From NCBI GenBank assembly GCA_946482375.1, contig CAMLRH010000128.1, positions 1-7,578 on the forward strand: 7,578 nt of DNA, in the 5' to 3' direction. This DNA comes from an uncultured Caulobacteraceae bacterium. GTDB lineage: Bacteria; Pseudomonadota; Alphaproteobacteria; Caulobacterales; Caulobacteraceae. Below are positions 1 through 6,930 of the stretch, piece by piece (position 1 is the first letter of the stretch; each line of letters opens with the position of its first letter). The translations under genes and the position numbers were made by a program. The notes beneath the pieces are model-generated. The model was given only the letters and a program-made list of their open reading frames with translations, did not search any database and was not told the origin of the DNA.

Positions 1-647
1 GAATTGGGGTCGGAGACCTTCTTCGACTCCGGCGAATTCTCCTGGCGCAGGAAGATCGCCAGCACGATCAGCACGGCCGTCGACAGGAACTCGGACTGCC
101 AGTTCTGGAAGGACTCGAACCAGAACTGGGCGCTGGCGAGGTGCTCCATGATCGTCGGCGGGGTCTGACCGTGTTCCGGGGCTTGCTCCGCCTGATGGCG
201 GGCGCTGCCGATCAGATGCAGCACGAACGAGGCGGCGAACAGCACGCCCATCGCGATCCCCAGCGACTTTGAGTACAGCCAGACGGCCAGCTCCCCGCCG
301 TGGATCTTGCGGCGCGCGGCTTCCATGTTCTTCCTGGTTTGCGCCTTGCGCGTCTTCGGGTCGACGTCGGGGTCTTCCGACTCCGGCGAGCCGCGCTGGA
401 AGAGGTAGGCGGTCAGGACGACGTAGGTCGCCATCTGCAGGAATTCGCTCTCCCAGTTCTCGAAGACGGTGCCGATGAAATGTCCGCTGCCGAGGTAGCG
501 CAGCAGGCCGATGGCCGCGCCGGCGTGCTCGCGCTGTTCGTCGTTGTAGGTGTGCCAGCCGGTCAGCGCGTGACCGACGATGCTGAAGAGGAAAAGCGTC
601 AAAAGCGCGAGCGTGAGACCGTTGTCGCGCAGCCAGTTGCGTTGCAT
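1..647 (-). CDS. DUF6766-type four-helix membrane protein (C-terminus beyond window)
   Basis: Reading leftward from ATG 647-645 gives 215 codons with no stop before the edge, so the C-terminus is missing. The start is supported by a strong GGAGGTG Shine-Dalgarno 5 nt upstream. The protein opens MQRNWLRDNGLTLALL and has four hydrophobic segments at about residues 9-28, 67-85, 127-147 and 185-201, so it should sit in the inner membrane. It resembles, from memory, proteins annotated DUF6766, whose function is unknown. The protein is an internal tandem duplication: residues 5-93 align without gaps to 123-211 with about 30 of 89 identical positions. The clearest conserved parts are FENWESEFL (62-70) against FQNWQSEFL (180-188), each followed by a helix and an SPES motif (88-91 and 205-208). 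A basic linker (about 99-117) joins the halves. It is divergent from accA. The reading frame is very secure; the family name is from recognition only. Confidence 0.88.
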   Translation of the reverse strand, partial: MQRNWLRDNGLTLALLTLFLFSIVGHALTGWHTYNDEQREHAGAAIGLLRYLGSGHFIGTVFENWESEFLQMATYVVLTAYLFQRGSPESEDPDVDPKTRKAQTRKNMEAARRKIHGGELAVWLYSKSLGIAMGVLFAASFVLHLIGSARHQAEQAPEHGQTPPTIMEHLASAQFWFESFQNWQSEFLSTAVLIVLAIFLRQENSPESKKVSDPN

Positions 648-652
648 CCGTC

Positions 653-689
653 ACCTCCGCCGCTTCAATCACGACAATGCGGCGCAGGT
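653..689 (-). promoter_or_regulatory. Inverted repeat covering the DUF6766 gene ribosome binding site
   Basis: In the minus-strand transcript the arm ACCTGCGCCGC (689-679) can pair with GCGGCGGAGGT (663-653), 10 of 11 positions, across a 15-nt loop. The 3' arm contains the whole GGAGGT Shine-Dalgarno and ends 5 nt before the ATG. The complementarity is seen directly; any regulatory effect is inference, and short GC-rich inverted repeats can arise by chance here. Confidence 0.4.
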
Positions 690-763
690 TCCGGCGACGG
701 CCTTGTGACGATTCTGCATCCCGCCTAGTTTGGCCGCTTCGTTCGCGGCGCTGCGCAGGATTC

Positions 764-1726
764 ATGGACCGCCACTATCTCGATTTCGAGCGCCCGATCG
801 CCGAGCTGGAAAGCAAGATCGAGGAACTGTCGAAGCTGGCGGAGGACGCCGATCCGGGCGCCTTCGACGGCGAGATCGAGGCGTTGCGGGCCCGCACGCT
901 GGATTTGCGGCGCGAGGCCTACGCCGGCCTCGATCCCTGGCAGAAGACGCAGGTGGCGCGCCATCCCGAGCGGCCGCACTTTTCGCATTACGTCGCCGGC
1001 CTGATCGAGGAGTTCGTCGAGCTGCGCGGCGACCGCAAGTTTGCCGACGACCAGGCCATCGTGGGCGGTCTGGGCCGCTTCCGGGGTACGCCGGTGGTGG
1101 TCATGGGCCACGAGAAGGGCCACGACACCACCACCCGCCTGAAGCACAACTTCGGCATGGCCAGGCCCGAGGGCTACCGCAAGGCCGTGCGCCTGATGGA
1201 CATGGCCGAGCGCTTCGGCCTGCCGGTCATCAGCTTCGTCGATACGGCGGGCGCCTATCCGGGGCTGGGCGCCGAGGAACGGGGCCAGGCCGAGGCCATC
1301 GCCCGCAGCACCGAACGCTGCCTGACCCTGCCCGTCCCGATGATCGCCACCATCACCGGCGAAGGCGGCTCGGGCGGGGCCATCGCGCTGGCCGGGGCCA
1401 ACCGCGTGCTGATCCTTGAGCACTCGGTCTATTCGGTGATCTCGCCGGAGGGCGCGGCCTCGATCCTGTGGCGCGACGGCGCCCGCGCGCAGGACGCGGC
1501 CGAGCAGATGAAGATCACCGCAGAGGACCTCATCAAGCTGGGCGTCGTCGATCGTATCGTCGGCGAGCCGGCGGGCGGGGCGCATTCCGACCCCGAGGCC
1601 GCCATCCAGATCGTCGGTGACGCCATCGAGGAAGAGCTGAAGGCGCTCTCCGGCATGAGCGGCGACGAGCTGGTCAAGCAGCGGGCCGAGCGCTTCTACG
1701 CCATCGGCCGCCAGGGACTTGCGTGA
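764..1726 (+). CDS. accA: Acetyl-CoA carboxylase carboxyltransferase subunit alpha
   Basis: AccA pairs with AccD to form the carboxyltransferase that moves CO2 from carboxybiotin on AccB to acetyl-CoA, giving malonyl-CoA, the committed step of fatty acid synthesis in the cytoplasm. The 320-residue product matches the usual length (E. coli about 319). The N-terminus HYLDFERPIAELESKI followed by a helical segment is typical. The crotonase-fold domain shows MGHEKG (114-119), NFGMARPEGYRKA (129-141), DTAGAYPG (160-167) with EERGQ (171-175), the glycine-rich GEGGSGGA (199-206) expected to help form the oxyanion hole, and SVISPEGAASILW (224-236). An in-frame ATG exists at 677, but homology begins at the ATG at 764, which has AGGA at 757-760 just upstream. 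The gene is divergent from the DUF6766 gene and is followed after 47 bp by the NMO-like gene. Nothing in the protein looks damaged. Confidence 0.97.
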   Translation: MDRHYLDFERPIAELESKIEELSKLAEDADPGAFDGEIEALRARTLDLRREAYAGLDPWQKTQVARHPERPHFSHYVAGLIEEFVELRGDRKFADDQAIVGGLGRFRGTPVVVMGHEKGHDTTTRLKHNFGMARPEGYRKAVRLMDMAERFGLPVISFVDTAGAYPGLGAEERGQAEAIARSTERCLTLPVPMIATITGEGGSGGAIALAGANRVLILEHSVYSVISPEGAASILWRDGARAQDAAEQMKITAEDLIKLGVVDRIVGEPAGGAHSDPEAAIQIVGDAIEEELKALSGMSGDELVKQRAERFYAIGRQGLA

Positions 1727-1731
1727 CCTAG

Positions 1732-2775
<1,044 letters not shown>

Positions 2776-2784
<9 letters not shown>

Positions 2785-3171
2785 TCTCACGGCGTCGCGG
2801 ATCTCCATCAGCAGGACCTCGCTGGTCGTCGGCGCGGCGGGCTCCGCCGGCGCTTCGCGGCGCATGCGGTTCACGGCCTTGACGACCAGGAAGATCACGA
2901 AGGCGACGATCAGGAACTGGATCAGCGTGTTGATGAAGGCGCCGTACTGGATGGCGACCTTCTCGATCGCTTCCGTGGTGGGGTCTTCGGCGCGCAGCAC
3001 CATCTCCATCCTGGAGAAGTCGATGCCGCCTAGCGCCAGCCCGATCGGCGGCATGATCACCTGGTTGACCAGGCTGTCGACAATCTTGCCGAACGCCGCT
3101 CCGATGATCACGCCGACGGCGAGGTCAATGACGTTGCCCCGCGCGATGAACTCCTGAAATTCCTTGAGCAT
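2776..3171 (-). CDS. mscL: Large-conductance mechanosensitive channel MscL
   Basis: MscL forms a homopentameric inner-membrane pore that opens under high membrane tension and releases solutes during hypo-osmotic shock. The 131-residue product has the normal family length. It shows the N-terminal amphipathic helix [13 protein letters not shown] (1-13), the pore-lining TM1 with [16 protein letters not shown] (16-31), in which G20 corresponds to the E. coli gate residue G22, the [13 protein letters not shown] stretch (40-52), a periplasmic loop, TM2 at about 76-103 ([18 protein letters not shown]), a Pro/Ala-rich linker and the C-terminal cytoplasmic helix [12 protein letters not shown] (117-128). 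The start ATG has AAAGGGA 5 nt upstream. That site lies inside a strong inverted repeat (3174-3209). The gene is downstream of, and co-directional with, the lipoprotein/M48 cluster after a 70-bp gap, and converges tightly on the NMO-like gene. Confidence 0.97.
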
Positions 3172-3173
3172 TG

Positions 3174-3209
3174 GCGTCCCTTTCCCGGTTGAATCGGGAA
3201 AAGGGACGC
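3174..3209 (-). promoter_or_regulatory. Strong bulged hairpin sequestering the mscL ribosome binding site
   Basis: In the mscL-sense transcript, GCGTCCCTTTTCCCG (3209-3195) pairs with CGGGAAAGGGACGC (3187-3174) across the 7-nt loop ATTCAAC. That makes 14 Watson-Crick pairs with a single bulged nucleotide. The 3' arm contains the GGGA Shine-Dalgarno bases and ends 2 nt before the ATG. There is no following T-tract, so it does not look like a simple terminator of the upstream lipoprotein gene. Translational control of mscL, or RNA processing between the genes, is the natural hypothesis but is inferred. Confidence 0.6.
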
Positions 3210-3241
3210 TCGCGGCCCAGACGAGTCAACAAGCGCGGCCG

Positions 3242-3826
3242 TCAGCCAAACCGCGCCGAGGAAAACACCTTCTCCACCTCCGGCAGGTAGACGCCGTAAT
3301 AGTGCTCCTTCGGCGCGAGGTAGAGGTTCACATAGAGCTTGCCGTCGCGCTCGGCGACCAAGGCGGAGCCGGCGACTTCCAGGCCTTCCTTGGTCTGGGC
3401 GGTAAGGTCGAAGCGCATGGCGTCGCCGCCGGCGAAGCTCGCCGGACGCAGGTCGCTGGTTTCCACGCGCTGATAGTCGAGCGCTGCGGTACTGTCCGCG
3501 ACGAATTCGACCAGTTCGGTGGGCGACATGCCCGAGTGGTAGATGGGCGTTGGCTGCTGCTTGGACGCCGGCTTGACGATGAACTCGCCCGGCGCGAGGC
3601 CGTCGACCAGGTAGAGACGGTTCAGCAGCGGCCCGTCGATGGACAGCATGCGGACCTTCTTGCCGCGGTTCAGCACCGCGGCGCTCATGTCGGACCACTG
3701 CCGGCCGAGGTCGACGGTGTAACCGGAGGCCACCTTGTAGGGCCCGGCCGGGGCGCTGACGATGGTGGCGCAGGCGCTGAGCGTCAGGGCCAGCGCGACG
3801 GCGGAGAGTTTCAGAAGCGGCTTCAT
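3242..3826 (-). CDS. Putative lipoprotein B, 194 residues, unknown function
   Basis: I do not recognise a family. The N-terminus MKPLLKLSAVALALTLSACA has two lysines, a hydrophobic stretch and a lipobox L16-S17-A18-C19, so the protein should be lipidated at C19 after signal peptidase II cleavage. Position +2 is alanine, which under the enterobacterial rule favours the outer membrane. The mature part is mixed alpha/beta with no further membrane segment; it includes KVRMLSIDGPLLNRLYLV (57-74) and the charged C-terminal end EHYYGVYLPEVEKVFSSARFG. The start ATG overlaps the M48 protease stop as ATGA (3826-3823), with AGGA close upstream, so translation is probably coupled. The gene is last in the lipoprotein A - protease - lipoprotein B cluster. 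A partner, inhibitor or substrate adaptor of the protease is possible but only by position. Confidence 0.88.
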   Translation of the reverse strand: MKPLLKLSAVALALTLSACATIVSAPAGPYKVASGYTVDLGRQWSDMSAAVLNRGKKVRMLSIDGPLLNRLYLVDGLAPGEFIVKPASKQQPTPIYHSGMSPTELVEFVADSTAALDYQRVETSDLRPASFAGGDAMRFDLTAQTKEGLEVAGSALVAERDGKLYVNLYLAPKEHYYGVYLPEVEKVFSSARFG

Positions 3827-5055
3827 GTTCCTGCCCCCTGGGTAAGCTTCTTGAGGCTGGCTTCGACCAGCCAGCGGTCCTGCGCCTGCGGCGCCCTTTC
3901 GAGATACGTCTGGTAGGCGACGAGCGCCTGTGGCTTCTCGCCGGTCGACTGCAGCAGGTCGCCGAGTTGGCGCCAGGTCTCCGCCGGCGCGTCCGCATGC
4001 GGCGTGGCGGCCTCATAGGCGCTGCGCGCCAGCGCCAGATCGCCGTCCTTGCGGCGCAGGCGATAGGCCTCGCCACGATAGAAGTTGAGAACGCCAAGGT
4101 CCTCGCCGTCCTTGGCCAGGCGCTCGACGACCTTCAGCGTTCCGCCGAAGTCCTTGCGGCGCAGGTCGTCCCTGAGCCAGGCCGACAGATGCGGCCGGAT
4201 GGCGGCGCGGTAGCGTTCGCGCCCGGCGTCGCCTCCGGACGGCGCGTCCTTCGCTAGCACGTCGAGGGCCGCGATCCGTTCCGCGTCGAGCGGGTGGCTG
4301 GAGAAGATGTTGGTCCGCGTCCGCTGCTTGCGCGTCTTCTCGAAGTCGGACGCCTCGGTCTCCGCCACCAGCGAGCGCCAGATGTTGGCCGGGGAGCCGG
4401 CCGCATAGCCGGCGCCGACGGCGTGCTCGAAGCCGAGCCTGTCGGCCTCACTTTCCTGCTCGCGAGAGAAGGAGAAGAAGGAGCCGATGGCGCCCAGATA
4501 GATGACATCGCTGACGACGCCGGCGGTGTCGCTGATCGTGCCCGCGGAGTTGGGCGACTGGGCGGCGGCCACGCCGGCGGCGAGCGCCAGGCCCATCTGC
4601 AGCACCATCGCGGTGTTGGCCCGGCTCTTGAACGTCTCAAACGACTTCAGCGAGTGGTTGTGGGCGAAGTGGCTGCCCTCGTGACCGAGCACGAAGGCGA
4701 GCTCCGCCTCGTCGGAGGCGCGCAGCAGCAGGCCCGACCAGACCTCCGTGTAGCCGTTCGGCGCGACCTGCGCGTTGAAGAACGGCCGGTCCATCACATA
4801 GACGCGGATGTCGTTGCAGTACTCCGCATAGACCTTGCAGGCGACGCCGCGAACGTAGGCCGTCAGTTCGGGGTCGCGGTTGAGCTCCGACGAGGCCTTG
4901 GCGGCGACTTCGGCCTTGTCGGCCTCGGCCCAGATGCCGCCCTCCAGCGTCGAGATGCCCGGCCGCTCACCCGCGACCCGCTGGGCGTGGGCGGGACCGG
5001 CCAGCGCCAGCGCCAGCGCGATTCCCGCCACCCGCCCGAAGGCGTGCGCGCGCAT
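3823..5055 (-). CDS. Periplasmic M48 family zinc metalloprotease with C-terminal TPR-like repeats (BepA-like)
   Basis: This 410-residue protein is a predicted exported zinc peptidase. The signal peptide ends in GPAHA, with cleavage expected after A24 and no lipobox. The catalytic motif HEGSH (H125, E126, H129) supplies two zinc ligands and the general base. E201, in the E-x-x-A-D motif ESEADRLG, is the expected third ligand. The SSHPLDAERI segment (H254) matches the position where BepA has a regulatory zinc-binding histidine. A hydrophobic Ala-rich stretch at about 149-166 and an SFFSFSRE segment precede the third ligand, as in BepA/LoiP-type members. Residues about 300-405 are helical repeats resembling TPRs (YRGEAYRLRR, TWRQLGDLLQ, YQTYLERAP), probably for substrate or partner binding. 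BepA acts in outer-membrane protein quality control, and a similar role is inferred. The start could be GTG at 5058 (4-bp overlap) or ATG at 5055 (TGATG overlap). Neither has a good Shine-Dalgarno, which suggests coupling to the upstream lipoprotein gene. Confidence 0.93.
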   Translation of the reverse strand: MRAHAFGRVAGIALALALAGPAHAQRVAGERPGISTLEGGIWAEADKAEVAAKASSELNRDPELTAYVRGVACKVYAEYCNDIRVYVMDRPFFNAQVAPNGYTEVWSGLLLRASDEAELAFVLGHEGSHFAHNHSLKSFETFKSRANTAMVLQMGLALAAGVAAAQSPNSAGTISDTAGVVSDVIYLGAIGSFFSFSREQESEADRLGFEHAVGAGYAAGSPANIWRSLVAETEASDFEKTRKQRTRTNIFSSHPLDAERIAALDVLAKDAPSGGDAGRERYRAAIRPHLSAWLRDDLRRKDFGGTLKVVERLAKDGEDLGVLNFYRGEAYRLRRKDGDLALARSAYEAATPHADAPAETWRQLGDLLQSTGEKPQALVAYQTYLERAPQAQDRWLVEASLKKLTQGAGT

Positions 5056-5738
5056 CACAGCGGCAGGTCTTTGAGCAGCGACTTGGCGAGCGACTCGGCT
5101 CCGGCTTCGGAGCGCATGTCGCCTGCGCCGTTGGTGGGGACGGCGACGTTGTACCAGACCACCTGTCCGGTCTTCAGGTCGACGAGGGAGGCGTAGGCAG
5201 TCTGCTGCCCCATCGGGATCGCCACGCCGGCGGCGGCCATCACCAGCCAGGCCGCCTTGCGTCCGCCGCTGGAATAGGAGCCGCGACCGTAGCTGAACAG
5301 GGCGTAGTCAGCCGCATAGGTATCGGCCAGCACCTTCGCGCCCTCGCCGATGGTCCAGTCGAACTTGTCCTTCTTGGTCGGCAGGAAGGTCCCGCCCGTG
5401 GTGAGGGTGCTGATCACCGCCTCGTTAAGGCGCAGCAGCTGACCCGCCCGCCCATCGAGCGCCGTCGAAGGATCGAGCACCTTCACCTGATGCTGGCTGC
5501 CCTGCACGGTCTCGGCGATCTCCCGGGCGAGGTTGTCGCGTCCCTGCTGACTCCAGTCGGCGCGAGGCTCCAGCAGCCCGGCCATGGTCAGGGTCGCCAG
5601 TTCGACGTCGGGCTGGACGATCAGGATCCTCGAACCGCTTGGCGGCTTGGGCCCTTGCTCGTTGGCGAGTTGGACATTGGTGTGGGTGCAGGCGGCAAGC
5701 AGCAGCATGCAGGCCGCGACGGCCAGACGACGAAACAT
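5055..5738 (-). CDS. Putative lipoprotein A, 227 residues, unknown function
   Basis: The N-terminus MFRRLAVAACMLLLAACTHT is a lipoprotein signal with lipobox L14-A15-A16-C17. Lipidation at C17 would anchor the protein in the envelope, probably the outer membrane. An upstream in-frame TTG at 5759 is possible, but the ATG at 5738 is better placed at the signal peptide and has GGGGGG 6 nt upstream. After a short linker comes a beta strand SRILIVQPDVEL (36-47), then LTMAGLLEPRADWSQQGR (50-67), a helix, and later ADYALFSYGRGSYSSGG (143-159), a hydrophobic Ala-rich stretch (162-176) and YASLVDLKTGQVVWYN (182-197). The last segment recalls the strand-hairpin common in CsgG/LpoB/GNA1162-like periplasmic lipoproteins, but this is only pattern resemblance. 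The stop overlaps the M48 protease start (TGATG), so the two are very likely co-translated and may act together. Confidence 0.88.
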   Translation of the reverse strand: MFRRLAVAACMLLLAACTHTNVQLANEQGPKPPSGSRILIVQPDVELATLTMAGLLEPRADWSQQGRDNLAREIAETVQGSQHQVKVLDPSTALDGRAGQLLRLNEAVISTLTTGGTFLPTKKDKFDWTIGEGAKVLADTYAADYALFSYGRGSYSSGGRKAAWLVMAAAGVAIPMGQQTAYASLVDLKTGQVVWYNVAVPTNGAGDMRSEAGAESLAKSLLKDLPL

Positions 5739-5764
5739 GAGAAACCCCCCGGCCCTCAACGGAA

Positions 5765-5802
5765 TGAACGCGTTCAGCTGAATACAGCTTCAGCGTGAAC
5801 GC
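5765..5802. promoter_or_regulatory. Nested palindromes upstream of the lipoprotein A operon (operator or terminator candidate)
   Basis: Three overlapping elements occupy the gap between the aldolase stop and lipoprotein A. They are a perfect 12-bp palindrome TGAACGCGTTCA (5765-5776), a perfect 10-bp palindrome TTCAGCTGAA (5773-5782), and a long stem GCGTTCAGCTGAA (5770-5782) against TTCAGCGTGAACGC (5789-5802), with 13 pairs, one bulged G and a 6-nt loop. The stem could end aldolase transcription, though it lacks a T-tract in that direction. The short palindromes look like a repressor site. Function is inferred. Confidence 0.45.
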
Positions 5803-5814
5803 AAGCGCTTTTCG

Positions 5815-6828
5815 TCAGGCGATCTGCTTGAGGCTTTCGCCCAGTTCGTCGACCAGTTCGGGCGTGGTGGCCCAGGAGCACATGAAGCGGACGGTGCCGT
5901 CGAGGAAGCGGTAAACGAACCAGCCGGCTTCGCGCAGGCGGTAAAGGGCGGTCTCGTCCATGTCGACGAAGAGTCCGTTGGCTTCGACCGGATGGATGAG
6001 CGGGAAGGGCATGTGCCCCGCGAGCCGCTGAGCCATGTCGTTGGCGTGGTGGGCGCGCTTCAGCCAAGGGACGCCTTCGCCGAGCAGACCGAGCCACGGC
6101 GCGGCGAGGAAGCGGCCCTTGGAGACCAGCTGCCCGGCGTGTTTCAGCCGCGCGTCGAAGCGGTGGGCGAGCTTGCGGTCGAAGAGGACGATGGCTTCGC
6201 TGGGCGTCGAACCGGCCTTGGTCCCGCCCATGACCAGGATGTCGACGCCGGACTTGGCGATGGACTTCAGGCCAAACCCGGCCGCCGCGGCGCCGGCCAG
6301 CCGGGCGCCGTCGAGGTGGACGCCGTAGCCCTTGGACTTCACCGGCGCGATCAGGGTTTTCACCTGCGCCTCGGTGTAGACGGTGCCGTATTCGGTGGCG
6401 TTGGTTATGGAGAGCGCGGCCGGCGACTGGCGGTAGGAGACGTCCGGCTGAGTCAGCGCCTCGACCAGCGCCTTGGGCTCGATGCGGCCGGACTCACCGG
6501 TAAGCGGGATCAGGCCGACGCCGGAGCCGAAGAAGCCGGGCGCGCCGGTTTCATCGGTGCAGACATGGGCGTGCGCGTGGGCCAGCACCGCCTCGTGCGG
6601 CTGGGCGAGGCAGGCGAGCGACAGGGCGTTGGCCGCCGTGCCGGACGCCACGAACCGCACCTCGGCGTCGGCGTCGAGCAATTCGCGGATCAGGTCGGCG
6701 GCCCTGGCCGAGACCGCGTCGGTTCCGTAGCCCGAGGCCGTGCCTTCGTTGGCCGCGACCAGCGCCTCGATCGCCTCGGGCATGGCGCCGGCGACATTGT
6801 CGGAAGCGAAGTCGTAGCGGGCGTCCAT
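5815..6828 (-). CDS. Low-specificity L-threonine aldolase / beta-eliminating lyase family (PLP)
   Basis: The expected reaction is reversible cleavage of L-threonine or L-allo-threonine to glycine and acetaldehyde in the cytoplasm, using pyridoxal phosphate. The protein is a fold-type I PLP enzyme of 337 residues, the normal length. It has DFASDN (6-11) near the N-terminus, a phosphate-binding SGTAAN (62-67), an active-site histidine in HVCTDETGAP (H88) that should stack on PLP, HLDGARLAG (171-179) with D173 and R176, and the Schiff-base lysine K204 in MGGTKAG. This GGTK form differs from the SKGLGAP form of E. coli LtaE and resembles, from memory, the Pseudomonas/alphaproteobacterial branch. 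Two ATGs are possible: 6837 lies inside a palindromic repeat with no well-placed Shine-Dalgarno, whereas 6828 has GGGA 8 nt upstream, so 6828 is preferred. The substrate range of this branch is variable, so serine, phenylserine or other beta-hydroxy amino acids are alternatives. Confidence 0.93.
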   Translation of the reverse strand: MDARYDFASDNVAGAMPEAIEALVAANEGTASGYGTDAVSARAADLIRELLDADAEVRFVASGTAANALSLACLAQPHEAVLAHAHAHVCTDETGAPGFFGSGVGLIPLTGESGRIEPKALVEALTQPDVSYRQSPAALSITNATEYGTVYTEAQVKTLIAPVKSKGYGVHLDGARLAGAAAAGFGLKSIAKSGVDILVMGGTKAGSTPSEAIVLFDRKLAHRFDARLKHAGQLVSKGRFLAAPWLGLLGEGVPWLKRAHHANDMAQRLAGHMPFPLIHPVEANGLFVDMDETALYRLREAGWFVYRFLDGTVRFMCSWATTPELVDELGESLKQIA

Positions 6829-6831
6829 ACA

Positions 6832-6923
6832 CGTCATCCCGGCCGAAGCACAGCGCAGAGCCGGGACCCAGAGGCCGCGCTCCTGGGTCCCGGATAGCCG
6901 CTTACGCGGCTTCCGGGATGACG
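6832..6923. repeat. 92-bp palindromic intergenic repeat (GTCATCCCGG type)
   Basis: The element is bounded by perfect 11-bp terminal inverted repeats, CGTCATCCCGG (6832-6842) and CCGGGATGACG (6913-6923). Inside are a perfect 11-bp hairpin, CCGGGACCCAG (6861-6871) with CTGGGTCCCGG (6883-6893), and a 6-bp hairpin AGCCGC/GCGGCT (6896-6911) with a TTAC loop. Folded, it makes a branched, cloverleaf-like RNA or DNA structure. This style is familiar to me as a dispersed repeat in Caulobacterales and related genomes; copy number cannot be judged from one window. It fills nearly the whole epoxide hydrolase/aldolase gap. Its left terminus supplies the GGGA bases that serve as the aldolase Shine-Dalgarno. 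Confidence 0.8.
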
Positions 6924-6930
6924 GAAAGGG

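Noticed and set aside
670..692. GGAACC on the minus strand (692-687) as a possible EcfG/SigT general-stress -35 box for the DUF6766 gene
   Set aside because: The expected CGTT -10 at 16-17 nt is absent; only CGTG at a shorter distance is present.
703..730. TTGTGA ... CTAGTT as an accA promoter
   Set aside because: Weak -10 and 15-16 nt spacing; not better than chance in this gap.
725..1585. Long minus-strand open frame opposite accA
   Set aside because: It is antisense to a highly conserved gene, has low-complexity Arg/Ala/Gly/Asp-rich composition and no recognisable motif; a GC-rich shadow frame.
3224..3229. TTGACT on the minus strand as a -35 box for mscL
   Set aside because: No acceptable -10 element appears 16-18 nt downstream, where the sequence is the hairpin arm TCCCTTTTCC.
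3108..4097. Minus-strand 329-residue open frame crossing the M48 protease, lipoprotein B and mscL start
   Set aside because: It overlaps three well-supported genes in a different frame and is Arg/Pro-rich with no domain signature.
4294..5196. Plus-strand open frame opposite the M48 protease (and similar ones at 3164-3916 and 5992-6897)
   Set aside because: Antisense to clear genes, compositionally biased, no motif; a real gene would not be expected opposite an intact HExxH protease.
5739..5759. Upstream TTG start for lipoprotein A adding seven residues
   Set aside because: It would place extra residues before a standard lipoprotein signal; the ATG at 5738 has a G-rich Shine-Dalgarno at good spacing.
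5765..5802. Alphaproteobacterial LexA box (GTTC-N7-GTTC)
   Set aside because: GTTC occurs on both strands but no second GTTC is found at the required direct-repeat spacing.
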